DNA from: Geomonas ferrireducens
GTDB taxonomy: Bacteria > Desulfobacterota > Desulfuromonadia > Geobacterales > Geobacteraceae
DNA: 64,000 nucleotides
Direction of reading: 5' to 3'
Assembly (NCBI RefSeq): GCF_004917065.1
Contig: NZ_SSYA01000001.1
Coordinates: forward strand, 1,620,161-1,684,160
The notes beneath the pieces are model-generated. The model worked only from the letters and a program-made list of their open reading frames with translations. It did no database searches and was not told where the DNA came from. Positions 1 through 7,431 of the stretch are shown here, piece by piece. Every line of letters starts with the position of its first letter. The stretch's first letter is position 1. Position numbers and translations under genes: made by a program.

Positions 1-575
1 AGCTCCCGAACGTGCTCGCCAACCGCTCCGTGCTGAAGCTGAACCTGCACCAGTCGGATTTCACCACGGCAAGCCGGATCGCCTCCGCCATCAACGGTCG
101 CTTCCAGGGGGCCGCTTCGCTCACCGATCCCGGCAGCGTGCAGATCGCCATCCCGGCGGACTACAACAACCGCGTCGTCGAGTTCGTGGCCGATCTCGAG
201 CGCATCGAGGTGAACCCGGACGTGACTGCGAAGGTGGTCATGAACGAGCGGACCGGCACCATCGTCATGGGCGAGAACGTCCGCATCTCGACGGTGGCGG
301 TCTCCCACGGCAACCTGACCGTCGTGGTGAAGGAGACCCCGAAGGTCTCCCAGCCCGCCCCCTTGTCGAGGGGGGGCACCACCGTCGTGGTGCCGAGGAC
401 CGACCTGAAGGTGGCCGAGGAGAAGGTGAACCTCTCCCTCGTCAGGGAGGGGGCGAACCTGGGCGATGTGGTACGGGGCCTGAACACCCTGGGGGTCACC
501 CCGCGTGATCTTTTGGGAATCATGCAGGCGATCAAGGCGGCCGGCGCCCTCAACGCCGAGCTGAGCGTGATGTAG
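1..575 (+). CDS. flgI: Flagellar P-ring protein FlgI, C-terminal part (5' end outside window)
   Basis: FlgI forms the P ring around the flagellar rod in the peptidoglycan layer of Gram-negative cells. The reading frame is already open at base 3 and runs to a stop at 573-575, so the gene starts upstream of the window and about 190 C-terminal residues are visible. These include the typical P-ring segments AKVVMNERTGTIVMGENVRI and the C-terminal LGVTPRDLLGIMQAIKAAGAL. The signal peptide that FlgI needs for Sec export cannot be seen. The flgJ start follows 9 bases after the stop, so the two are surely cotranscribed. The family call is secure from these conserved segments and from the flgJ-flgM-flgN-flgK-flgL order downstream. 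Confidence 0.95.
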   Translation, partial: LPNVLANRSVLKLNLHQSDFTTASRIASAINGRFQGAASLTDPGSVQIAIPADYNNRVVEFVADLERIEVNPDVTAKVVMNERTGTIVMGENVRISTVAVSHGNLTVVVKETPKVSQPAPLSRGGTTVVVPRTDLKVAEEKVNLSLVREGANLGDVVRGLNTLGVTPRDLLGIMQAIKAAGALNAELSVM

Positions 576-584
576 GAGAGCGGC

Positions 585-932
585 ATGGAGCTTAAGTCGA
601 TACCGGACAACACGCTGCCGGTCGCGGACCTGAGGGCGCAAAAGGGGCGGCAGGAGCAAAACCCCGAGCAGATCCGCAAGGTGGCGCGCGACTTCGAGGC
701 GATGTTCGTCTCCATGATGCTCAAATCGATGCGGGAAACGGTGGGGAAAGACACCCTCACCGGCGGCGGCAAGGGGGAAGAGACCTTCCGCTCCCTGCTC
801 GACCAGGAGTACGCCAACGCCGCGGTGCAGGGAGGCGGCATAGGACTGGCAAAGACCATAGAGAGGGAACTCTCTCGCGCTTACGGCGCACCGGCTCCGG
901 CTCCGGCTAAGGGGGGGCACGATGCGGATTGA
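585..932 (+). CDS. flgJ: FlgJ-like rod-binding protein, N-terminal domain only
   Basis: This 115-residue protein matches the rod-binding (N-terminal) domain of FlgJ, the cap or chaperone for flagellar rod assembly in the periplasm. The domain signature lies at about residues 30-100: ARDFEAMFVSMMLKSMRETV, then GGGKGEETFRSLLDQEYA and the GGIGLAKTIEREL ending. Enterobacterial FlgJ is about 310 residues long and carries a C-terminal muramidase domain. That domain is absent here, and the protein ends in an Ala-Pro-rich tail. A separate peptidoglycan hydrolase must open the wall, as is known for many non-enteric bacteria. The last 11 bases overlap flgM, which suggests translational coupling. Confidence 0.9.
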   Translation: MELKSIPDNTLPVADLRAQKGRQEQNPEQIRKVARDFEAMFVSMMLKSMRETVGKDTLTGGGKGEETFRSLLDQEYANAAVQGGGIGLAKTIERELSRAYGAPAPAPAKGGHDAD

Positions 933-1227
933 AGGCTCTGCCTACGTAGTCGACCTTAACCGCTCCCAGCAGGTCCGAAACGACAACCAGCAGGCCCAGG
1001 CGGTCCAGGGCTCCCGTCCCGCCGGGCGGGTCATCAACATAGACCGCGTGGAGATCTCCCAGAAGGCGAGGGAGCTGCAGACGCTCAAGGACGAGGTGGC
1101 GGCCATGCCGGACGTGAGGCTCGACCGGGTGGCGCTTGCCAAACAGAACCTGCAAAACGGAGGGTACCGCGTGGACCCCTCCGTTTTGGCGCAGAAGATG
1201 ATGGACGCGTACGGAAAGTCGCGTTAA
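922..1227 (+). CDS. flgM: Anti-sigma28 factor FlgM
   Basis: FlgM binds and holds sigma28 (FliA) until the hook-basal body is complete, and is then exported through the flagellar secretion channel so that late genes switch on. This 101-residue protein has the FlgM family layout: a polar, probably disordered N-terminal half (residues 1-40) and a C-terminal half with VEISQKARELQTLKDEV, then VALAKQNLQNGGYRVDPSVL, which is the sigma28-binding region in characterised homologues. The start lies inside the end of flgJ. Three sigma28-type promoters in this window (upstream of flbD, fliC and the TPR gene at 44682-45875) are its expected indirect targets. The assignment rests on sequence pattern and context together. 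Confidence 0.88.
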   Translation: MRIEGSAYVVDLNRSQQVRNDNQQAQAVQGSRPAGRVINIDRVEISQKARELQTLKDEVAAMPDVRLDRVALAKQNLQNGGYRVDPSVLAQKMMDAYGKSR

Positions 1228-1237
1228 GGGGGAAGTG

Positions 1238-1738
1238 ATGGATCGCAGCATAGCGGAACTGATAGCGGCCCTGTGCGAGAAGGGGATACTCCTGGACCAG
1301 TTGCAGGCCCTCCTCAAGGAGGAGGAGAACTGCATGATTTCGCTGGACCTCGCGAGGATGGAGGAGAACCAGCAGGAGATCGCGGCGGGGATGGAGCGCC
1401 TGGCGAAGCTCTCTGAGCAGTGCCGGCTCATGATCGCGTCGATTGGCACCGAGCTCGGCATGCCGGGGAACCAGACGCTCTCGCCGATCATCGAGCGCCT
1501 GGGGGCCGCGCAGAAGCGGGCGCTTACCGAGGCGCAGCAGTCGGTTGCCGGCAACGCAAAGGCCCTGCAGGGGGCGCTCTCCCTGCACCGGCGCCTCATC
1601 GAGGACTCCCTGAACGTGGTGGGGAATTCGGTGAACTTCTTCAACCGCATCTTCAACCCCGGCCACACCTACGGCGTTGCGGGCGCCTTCGTGAACGGCG
1701 GACGCGGCACCTCCGGCTTCGTCAGCAAGGAGATCTAG
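1238..1738 (+). CDS. flgN: FlgN family flagellar export chaperone
   Basis: FlgN is the cytoplasmic chaperone that keeps the hook-filament junction proteins FlgK and FlgL soluble and delivers them to the flagellar export gate. The 166-residue product is mostly predicted helix: ALCEKGILLDQLQALLKEEE, MERLAKLSEQCRLMI and further amphipathic stretches, ending in LIEDSLNVVGNSVNFFNRIF, the type of helix that binds the C-termini of FlgK and FlgL. It lies directly before flgK, whose start follows the stop codon by one base. I prefer the ATG at 1238 to the in-frame GTG at 1235, because the GGGGGA at 1228-1233 is then spaced 4 bases rather than 1 base from the start. Confidence 0.85.
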   Translation: MDRSIAELIAALCEKGILLDQLQALLKEEENCMISLDLARMEENQQEIAAGMERLAKLSEQCRLMIASIGTELGMPGNQTLSPIIERLGAAQKRALTEAQQSVAGNAKALQGALSLHRRLIEDSLNVVGNSVNFFNRIFNPGHTYGVAGAFVNGGRGTSGFVSKEI

Positions 1739-1739
1739 C

Positions 1740-3185
1740 ATGGGCCTCAACACCATCTTCGACATAGCCTCCTCCGGGATCACGGCGCAGCGTCTTGCCC
1801 TCGAGGTCACCGGCGAGAACATCGCCAACGTCAACACCGATGGGTACTCCAGGCAGCGGGTGATCATGGAGAACAAGCCGGTCACCACGGCGAACGGCTT
1901 CCCTCTCGGGACCGGGGTCGAGGTCGCGTCGGTGCAGCGCTCCTACGACAGCATGCTCCAGTTGCAGCTCGTGAACGCGAACAGCAGCTACCAGGAGAGC
2001 CTCGCCCAGCAGTCGTCCCTCGAGCAGATCGAGGCGAGCTTCAACTCGCTCACCTCCGACGGGCTCGGCGCCGCGGTGACCAACTTCTTCGGCGCCTTCC
2101 AGGACCTCTCGGTGAACCCCTCCGGGGCGGCCGAAAGGCAGGCGGTGCTGACCCGGGCCCAGATCATGGTGGACAGCTTCCACCAGGCCGACACGAGCCT
2201 CACCTCGATCGCCTCCACCGCGGACCAGAACCTGGTCGGCATCACCGCCGAGGTGACCGACAACGCCAGAAACTTAGCCCTGGTGAACCAGCAGATCCTC
2301 GCCACCAACGCGGTCGGGGGGAACGCCAACGAGCTCTTCGACCAGCGCGACCTCCTGCTCAGAAAGCTCTCCGAGCAGACCGGCATCACGTCCAGCATCG
2401 GCAACGACGGCACCGCCTCGGTCACCCTGGCCGGAGGCGCCCAATTGGTCGCCGGCACCAAATACGCCACCCTCTACACCAACGCAACCGGTACGCCCGC
2501 CGCTAACGACATCATGATCTCGGGGCTCGGCAACCCGCCTCCCGCCAACGCGCCGGGGACGGACACCGTCGTCGCCACGGTGGGGGACGGCGCCACGATC
2601 GGCGGGAAGCTCGGCGGTACCATGGAGGTCAGGGACAGCATCGTTCCCAAGTACCGCTCCATGCTCGACGAGATGGCGAACCAGGTGGTCACCCAGGTGA
2701 ACACGCTGCACGCTGCGGGTTACGCCCTGGACGGGACGACCGGCAACGACTTCTTCGACGCCTCCGGGGTAACCGCGAAGGACATCGCGCTCGACTCGGG
2801 GATCTCCGCGGTCAAAATCGCCGCCGCCCTGCCGACCGCAAGCGACCCGGTCCCGACCAGCAGCGGCAACAACGTGAACGCCCTCAAGCTCGCCAACCTC
2901 TCGAGCACGAGTCTCGCTTTCAGCACCGGCAGCGCGACCTTCGGCAACTTCTACAACTCCATGGTCTCACAGGTGGGGGTGGATACCGAGGGGGTGCAGA
3001 ACGTGACCACCCAGAACGCCGCCTTTTTGAAACAGTTGAACGCCCTGCGCGCCTCGAACTCCGAGGTCTCGCTCGACGAGGAACTTCTGAACCTCACCAA
3101 GTACCAGCGTGCCTTCCAGGGGGCCGCCAAGGTGGTCACCGCGGGCAGCGACATGCTCGACACCATCCTCGGCATGGTGCGATAG
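1740..3185 (+). CDS. flgK: Flagellar hook-associated protein 1 (FlgK)
   Basis: FlgK forms the first ring of the hook-filament junction outside the cell. The N-terminal 60 residues are the classic D0 segment of axial proteins (FDIASSGITAQRLALEVTGENIANVNTDGYSRQR). The C-terminus (about 435-481) is the matching helix, LDEELLNLTKYQRAFQGAAK then VTAGSDMLDTILGMVR. The middle, roughly residues 100-400, is rich in Thr, Ser, Ala and Gly as usual for this family. At 481 residues it is of normal size. It is followed after 9 bases by flgL, its partner ring protein, and preceded by its chaperone flgN. Confidence 0.96.
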   Translation: MGLNTIFDIASSGITAQRLALEVTGENIANVNTDGYSRQRVIMENKPVTTANGFPLGTGVEVASVQRSYDSMLQLQLVNANSSYQESLAQQSSLEQIEASFNSLTSDGLGAAVTNFFGAFQDLSVNPSGAAERQAVLTRAQIMVDSFHQADTSLTSIASTADQNLVGITAEVTDNARNLALVNQQILATNAVGGNANELFDQRDLLLRKLSEQTGITSSIGNDGTASVTLAGGAQLVAGTKYATLYTNATGTPAANDIMISGLGNPPPANAPGTDTVVATVGDGATIGGKLGGTMEVRDSIVPKYRSMLDEMANQVVTQVNTLHAAGYALDGTTGNDFFDASGVTAKDIALDSGISAVKIAAALPTASDPVPTSSGNNVNALKLANLSSTSLAFSTGSATFGNFYNSMVSQVGVDTEGVQNVTTQNAAFLKQLNALRASNSEVSLDEELLNLTKYQRAFQGAAKVVTAGSDMLDTILGMVR

Positions 3186-3194
3186 GAGACCGTC

Positions 3195-4115
3195 ATGAGA
3201 ATCACGCCCGGCATGAGCGCCGATAACGCGATCTACAACCTGCAGCAGGGGCGCACCGCCATCGACCAGCTCCAGGAGCAGCTCGCCTCCGGCTACAACA
3301 TCAACCGACCCAGCGACGATCCGCTCTCGACGCGGCAACTGCTCGACCTGCAGGAGCAGATCGACGCCGGCAACCAGTACAGCTCCAACATCACCAAGAC
3401 CGAGACCCTGTTGAACGTCTCCAACACCGCCCTCTCCAGCATGGCGGACCTGATGCAGCAGGTGAAGAAGATCTCCGGGGACATGGTGACCGGAACCCTC
3501 GACGCGACCACCACGGCGAGCGCGATCACCAACCTCACCCAGCTGAAGAGCCAGTTGATCGACATGGGGAACACCCGCCTCGGGGACCAGTACGTCTTCG
3601 GCGGCTACTCGACCAGCCAGCCCTTCAGCTCCACGGGCGCCTTCAGCGGCACCACCGACATCCTGAGCGTCGAGGTCTCCCCGAACAGCTACGTGGGGGC
3701 CACCGTGAGCGGGGCGGACCTGTTGCGCGGCGGCAAGCCGCCGGCAACGGTGGGAAGCGGCGCCACCGCGGGGCAGGGTCCGATCGACATCCTGGGCTCC
3801 ATCGACGCCCTCATCACCGCGATCGGCAACAAGGACAGTGCCGGTATCCTCGACGGGGTCAAGAACCTCAAGGCGGGGGCGGACCAGGTCAACGTGGCGC
3901 TTTCCGACGTGGGTGGGAGGCTCGTGCGCCTGGACAACATGAAGAACATGATCACCAACAACCAGAACACGCTGAAGACGGTCTTCGGCGATATCCAGAA
4001 CGTGGACTACGCGAAGGCCGGGGTGCTTTTGTCCCAGCAGACCACCGCCTTCAACGCGGCGCTTTCCGCAACGGCAAAGCTTAGCCAGCTTTCGCTTCTG
4101 GACTACATGAACTAG
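3195..4115 (+). CDS. flgL: Flagellar hook-associated protein 3 (FlgL)
   Basis: FlgL forms the second junction ring, onto which the filament is built. The product has 306 residues with the flagellin-type N-terminus (MRITPGMSADNAIYNLQQGR, LQEQLASGYNINRPSDDPL) and a flagellin-type C-terminal helix (VLLSQQTTAFNAALSATAKL, SLLDYMN). The central region (about 130-210) is short and Gly/Ser/Thr-rich. It is the last gene of the flgI-flgL block, and a strong intrinsic terminator begins 27 bases after its stop. It has the same D0/D1 fold as the flagellin at 14939-15757 but is clearly distinct in sequence and position. Confidence 0.95.
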   Translation: MRITPGMSADNAIYNLQQGRTAIDQLQEQLASGYNINRPSDDPLSTRQLLDLQEQIDAGNQYSSNITKTETLLNVSNTALSSMADLMQQVKKISGDMVTGTLDATTTASAITNLTQLKSQLIDMGNTRLGDQYVFGGYSTSQPFSSTGAFSGTTDILSVEVSPNSYVGATVSGADLLRGGKPPATVGSGATAGQGPIDILGSIDALITAIGNKDSAGILDGVKNLKAGADQVNVALSDVGGRLVRLDNMKNMITNNQNTLKTVFGDIQNVDYAKAGVLLSQQTTAFNAALSATAKLSQLSLLDYMN

Positions 4116-4141
4116 CGGGGGACGCACCCCTGCGCCGTCAT

Positions 4142-4176
4142 GGGCCGGGCGAGCAGAGGGCTCGTCCGGCCCTTTT
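4142..4176 (+). terminator. Strong rho-independent terminator after flgL
   Basis: A 13-bp GC-rich stem, 4142-4154 pairing with 4160-4172, has a 5-base loop (AGAGG) and is followed at once by TTTT and, 6 bases later, another T run. It closes the flgI-to-flgL transcript and separates it from flbD-motA-motB, which has its own promoter. Confidence 0.88.
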
Positions 4177-4209
4177 CGTTCCTTTTTTCGATGCGGCGGC
4201 GGTTAGCGC

Positions 4210-4236
4210 TAAAGCTTTCCGCGTCGCGTCCGAATA
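4210..4236 (+). promoter_or_regulatory. Sigma28 (FliA)-type promoter upstream of flbD
   Basis: TAAAGCTT at 4210-4217 matches 7 of 8 bases of the enterobacterial -35 consensus TAAAGTTT. TCCGAATA at 4229-4236 is a partial match to the -10 consensus GCCGATAA, with 15 bases between TAAA and the -10 box, the canonical spacing. It lies 44 bases before the flbD start and just after the flgL terminator. The -10 match is weaker than at the fliC promoter (14769-14796) and the 45911-45938 promoter. Confidence 0.55.
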
Positions 4237-4280
4237 AAACACTATCGGCAGTATTAGGAACTTCGCCCGTGGGGGAGCGC

Positions 4281-4538
4281 ATGATCAAGGTGACAACACG
4301 CGACGGCACCGAGATGTACCTGAACCCGGACCTGATCGAGATCATCACGGAGACCCCGGACACGCACATCACCCTTTCCAACGGCAACCGCTACCTCGTG
4401 CTGGAACCGGCACGAGTGGTGATCGACCGGATCGTAACCTTCAAGGCGCACGTGTTCCGGCAGGCTTCGTCGAGCGTTGCCCGCCGCTACCTGCGCAGAA
4501 GGGACGCGGAGCGCTACCACCCGAACTGCAAGATCTAA
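4281..4538 (+). CDS. flbD: FlbD family flagellar protein
   Basis: This is a small 85-residue protein of the FlbD family found upstream of motA in many flagellar clusters; its molecular function is not well established. This is not the Caulobacter NtrC-like regulator of the same name. The start is the ATG at 4281, preceded by GGGGGAGCGC, and gives MIKVTTRDGTEMYLNPDLIE, the family's characteristic N-terminus. LSNGNRYLVLE and VVIDRIVTFKA follow, which are also typical. Residues 60-85 form a basic tail (SSVARRYLRRRDAERYH) beyond the usual core. The open frame extends further upstream, but that part overlaps the terminator and promoter and is not plausible coding sequence. Confidence 0.85.
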   Translation: MIKVTTRDGTEMYLNPDLIEIITETPDTHITLSNGNRYLVLEPARVVIDRIVTFKAHVFRQASSSVARRYLRRRDAERYHPNCKI

Positions 4539-4579
4539 CCTCCCGGATGACGGGAGCGCAAGGTTGATCCGGAACCACT

Positions 4580-5344
4580 ATGGATTTATCGACCATAATC
4601 GGAATAACGCTGGGGCTTTTCGCGGTCTTCGGCGGTGCGGCCCTCGAGGGTCTGCACATGTCGGCGCTCATCCAGCCGACCGCTGCCATCATCGTGCTCG
4701 GCGGCACCGCGGCGGCGACCATCGTCAGCTTCCCGCTGCCGATCCTGCTCACCGCGCTGAAGGACCTGAAGAAGGTCTTCATGCCCCCGAAAGAAGACCC
4801 CGAAGGGGTGATCAAGAACATCATCAACTACGCCGCCAAGGCACGCAGAAACGGCCTCATTTCGCTGGAGCAGGAAGCGCAGACGGTGAAGGATTCCTTC
4901 ACCAAGAAGGGGATCTCGCTCGTCGTCGACGGCATCGACCCGCAGAAGCTCAGGGAGACCATGGAGATCGAGCTCGGCTCCTTCGAGGCCCATGGCAAGC
5001 ACAGCGCGGAGGTCTTCGAGGCTGCGGGCGGCTTCGCCCCGACCATCGGCATCATCGGCGCCGTGCTCGGCCTGATCCACGTCATGAGCAACCTCTCCGA
5101 CCCCTCCAAACTCGGCGGCGGTATCGCCGTCGCCTTCGTGGCCACCATCTACGGTCTTATGACCGCCAACATCTTCTGCATCCCATTCGGCACCAAGCTG
5201 AAGATCCGCTTGAAGGAGGAGCTGTTGCAGAAAGAGATGGTCATCGAGGGACTCATCGCCATCCAAAACGGTGAGAACCCCCACTTCATCGAGCAGAAGC
5301 TCAGGGCCTACCTGCACGATGGCGGGGAGAAGAAGGGGAAGTAG
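4580..5344 (+). CDS. motA: Flagellar motor stator protein MotA
   Basis: MotA pairs with MotB to form the ion-conducting stator that drives flagellar rotation. The 254-residue product has the four-helix layout of the family: helices at about residues 3-22 and 30-52, a large cytoplasmic loop (55-150) that contacts the rotor, and helices at about 150-175 and 185-205. The third helix carries the conserved proline region GFAPTIGIIGAVLGLIHVM. Its stop is followed immediately by the motB start, so the two are coupled. A small 6-bp hairpin (4540-4545 with 4551-4556) sits between flbD and motA and may tune expression. Whether the stator uses protons or sodium cannot be told from this alone. Confidence 0.96.
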   Translation: MDLSTIIGITLGLFAVFGGAALEGLHMSALIQPTAAIIVLGGTAAATIVSFPLPILLTALKDLKKVFMPPKEDPEGVIKNIINYAAKARRNGLISLEQEAQTVKDSFTKKGISLVVDGIDPQKLRETMEIELGSFEAHGKHSAEVFEAAGGFAPTIGIIGAVLGLIHVMSNLSDPSKLGGGIAVAFVATIYGLMTANIFCIPFGTKLKIRLKEELLQKEMVIEGLIAIQNGENPHFIEQKLRAYLHDGGEKKGK

Positions 5345-6106
5345 ATGGCTAAGAAGAAGGAACATGAAAAGGAACCGAACCACGAGCGGTGGCTCGTTTC
5401 CTATGCCGACTTCATCACGCTGCTCTTCGCGGTGTTCGTGACGCTCTACGCCATGAGCCAGACCGACAAGAAGAAGGCCGAAGAGGTGCTCGCCTCGATG
5501 CGGGAATCCTTCGGTTACAGCACCACCAGCGCCGGCGCCAAGCCCACCGTGATCGATGCCGGCTCCATGAGCGTGATCCCCTCGATGCACAAGATGACGC
5601 AGGCTCCAAAGCGTGGGAAGAGCCACGGCAGCGAGCAGGATTTCCGGGCCACCAAGGCCTCCATCGAGGCTTATCTGATGAAGGTGGGGGCGCAGAACAA
5701 GGTCTCCGTTTCGGTTACCCAGCGCGGGCTCGTGGTGAGTCTAAAAGAGGCGGGATTCTTCGATTCCGGGAGTGCCACCCTGAGGTCCGGCTCCTACGCC
5801 CTCTTAAACGACGTGGTCGCCTCGCTTGCCAGTTATTCCAACGGCGTGCGGGTCGAGGGGCACACCGACAACGTTCCCATCAGTTCCGCCGCGTTCCCGT
5901 CGAACTGGGAGCTTTCCACGGCGCGCGCCACCAACGTGTTGCGCTACCTGGTGAAGCAGGAAGATTTCGATCCCGCCAACATATCCGCCGCCGGATACGG
6001 GGAGTACCGACCGGTCGCCGACAACAGCGATGCAGACGGGCGCGCCAAGAACCGCCGCGTCGACATCGTCCTTCTCAACGAGCAAAGCGAGCGCAACGAG
6101 CCTTAG
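5345..6106 (+). CDS. motB: Flagellar motor stator protein MotB
   Basis: MotB anchors the stator to peptidoglycan. The protein has 253 residues. A short basic N-terminus precedes one membrane helix (about 15-40, WLVSYADFITLLFAVFVTLY) with the ion-binding aspartate at residue 22. An OmpA-type peptidoglycan-binding domain follows (about 130-245) with the signature VEGHTDNVPI and ELSTARATNVLRYLV, ending NRRVDIVLL. It starts one base after the motA stop. A 9-bp tandem repeat and a sigma54 promoter for the next operon lie downstream. Confidence 0.96.
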   Translation: MAKKKEHEKEPNHERWLVSYADFITLLFAVFVTLYAMSQTDKKKAEEVLASMRESFGYSTTSAGAKPTVIDAGSMSVIPSMHKMTQAPKRGKSHGSEQDFRATKASIEAYLMKVGAQNKVSVSVTQRGLVVSLKEAGFFDSGSATLRSGSYALLNDVVASLASYSNGVRVEGHTDNVPISSAAFPSNWELSTARATNVLRYLVKQEDFDPANISAAGYGEYRPVADNSDADGRAKNRRVDIVLLNEQSERNEP

Positions 6107-6143
6107 CCCCTGCGCCCCCTGCCCCTAGCAAACCGCCCGCCCC

Positions 6144-6215
6144 GTCCGACTGGTCCGACTGGTCCGACTGGTCCGACTGGTCCGACTGGTCCGACTGGTC
6201 CGACTGGTCCGACTG
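6144..6215 (+). repeat. Tandem repeat, eight perfect copies of GTCCGACTG
   Basis: Eight identical, uninterrupted 9-bp units start at 6144, 6153, 6162, 6171, 6180, 6189, 6198 and 6207. They begin 37 bases after the motB stop. One frame reads Ser-Asp-Trp over and over, but no real gene uses it. Perfect identity points to recent slippage, so copy number may differ between strains. Confidence 0.97.
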
Positions 6216-6317
6216 CCGGCGCCACCCTTGACTCCCCCTGTCAAAGAAATGACCCCTTTCCGCCCCCTCTGAGTAAAAACCTGCGTTTCCAAGCCCTTAC
6301 CCCCGCATCATGCCCTC

Positions 6318-6333
6318 TGGTACGGTAGTTGCT
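6318..6333 (+). promoter_or_regulatory. Sigma54 promoter for the GT4 / TPR-GT9 operon
   Basis: TGGTACGGTAGTTGCT differs from the sigma54 consensus TGGCACG-N4-TTGCT at one position. The essential GG (-24) and GC (-12) are exactly 10 bases apart. The start codon of the next gene is at 6375, giving a predicted leader of about 30 bases. Related sites stand upstream of rfbF (44543-44558) and of the GT2-TPR gene (47915-47930). Confidence 0.8.
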
Positions 6334-6374
6334 GCCGTGCTGTGGCAGTCCTATCACCACCGAGAGGTCCATTC

Positions 6375-7427
6375 ATGAAAGTATCGATGCCCAGCGGCTC
6401 CATGCACGGCTGGGGAGTTGCCGGAACCTACCTGGAACGAGAAATCGCCAAGCTACCCCCGGTCCCCGGGGTCACGCTGCACTGCATGTCGAGGTCTCTG
6501 GCCCCCCGCACTCAGGAGGACTGGAACGCCATAAACATCGGCTACTGCTTCTTCGAGGACAATATCGAGGTCCTGAACTTCACGCGTGAGGCGGCGAAAA
6601 AATGGGACTTCATCGTCGCCGGCTCCAAATGGTGCGAATACCAGCTGAGGATCGGCGGCGTGAAAAACTGCTGTACCATCCTCCAGGGGATCGACCCTGA
6701 ACACTTCTTCCCGGTGCCGTTCCCCCCGCAGGACCGCTTCGTCGTCTTCTCCGGCGGTAAGTTCGAATTGAGAAAGGGACAGGACTTCGTCATCGCCGCC
6801 ATGAAGGTGATGATGCAGCGGCACCCCGACGTCTACCTTTCCTGCAGCTGGACCAACCAGTGGCCCTTTTCGCTCGCCACCATGGCGGGGTCGCGACTGA
6901 TCAACTACCGCCACGATGAGGTCGATTTCCTCAACCTGCCGGGGCGCTGCGCCCTGGAAAACGGCCTCGACCCCGCGCGCACCCTGGTGCACCCCCTGGT
7001 GGACAACACGATGATGCGTCGGCTCTTCTCCGAGACCCACGTAGGGCTCTTCCCGAACCGCTGCGAAGGGGGGAACAACATGGTGATGTGCGAATACATG
7101 GCGTGCGGCCGGAGCGTGATCGCCTCGGATTCATCCGGCCACGCCGACGTCATCAACCCCTCCATCGCCTACCCGCTCACCCGCTACGTCCCGATGGTGG
7201 TTGCCAGCGGCGGCGTGCAGAGCGCGGTGTGGGAGGAGCCGGTCCTGGAGGAGGTCATCGAGACGCTGGAGCGGGTCTACCGCAATCGTGACGAGCTCCC
7301 CGGCAAGGGGGCGCTGGCCGCGGAGGAGATGAAACGGCTCACCTGGGACGGCGCCGCGCGCCAATTCCACTACATCGCGACCAAGCTCGCCAACCGCGCC
7401 GAGCTCGCCCGCATGCAGGGGGCCTGA
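6375..7427 (+). CDS. Glycosyltransferase, GT4 (GT-B) family
   Basis: This is a 350-residue retaining-type glycosyltransferase that would transfer a nucleotide-activated sugar in the cytoplasm. The N-terminus has a glycine-rich donor-side loop (PSGSMHGWGVAGTYLERE). The C-terminal Rossmann half carries the GT4 signature region FPNRCEGGNNMVMCEYMACG at about residues 220-240, where the acidic residues correspond to the E-x7-E motif. The ATG at 6375 is chosen because GAGAGG lies 8 bases upstream and the sequence before it lies within the promoter leader. The gene is first in a sigma54-promoted operon, with a 4-base gap to the TPR-GT9 gene. Donor and acceptor are unknown; proximity to flagellin suggests flagellin modification. 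Confidence 0.82.
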   Translation: MKVSMPSGSMHGWGVAGTYLEREIAKLPPVPGVTLHCMSRSLAPRTQEDWNAINIGYCFFEDNIEVLNFTREAAKKWDFIVAGSKWCEYQLRIGGVKNCCTILQGIDPEHFFPVPFPPQDRFVVFSGGKFELRKGQDFVIAAMKVMMQRHPDVYLSCSWTNQWPFSLATMAGSRLINYRHDEVDFLNLPGRCALENGLDPARTLVHPLVDNTMMRRLFSETHVGLFPNRCEGGNNMVMCEYMACGRSVIASDSSGHADVINPSIAYPLTRYVPMVVASGGVQSAVWEEPVLEEVIETLERVYRNRDELPGKGALAAEEMKRLTWDGAARQFHYIATKLANRAELARMQGA

Positions 7428-7431
7428 ACCC

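Noticed and set aside
4140..4280. A longer N-terminus for FlbD starting at 4140
   Set aside because: The extension would encode the terminator hairpin and promoter, and the FlbD family starts at the ATG at 4281 with its own ribosome binding site.
6144..6215. The 9-bp repeats as a CRISPR array or as coding Ser-Asp-Trp repeats
   Set aside because: Units are contiguous without spacers, and the frame that reads them has no start signal or homology.
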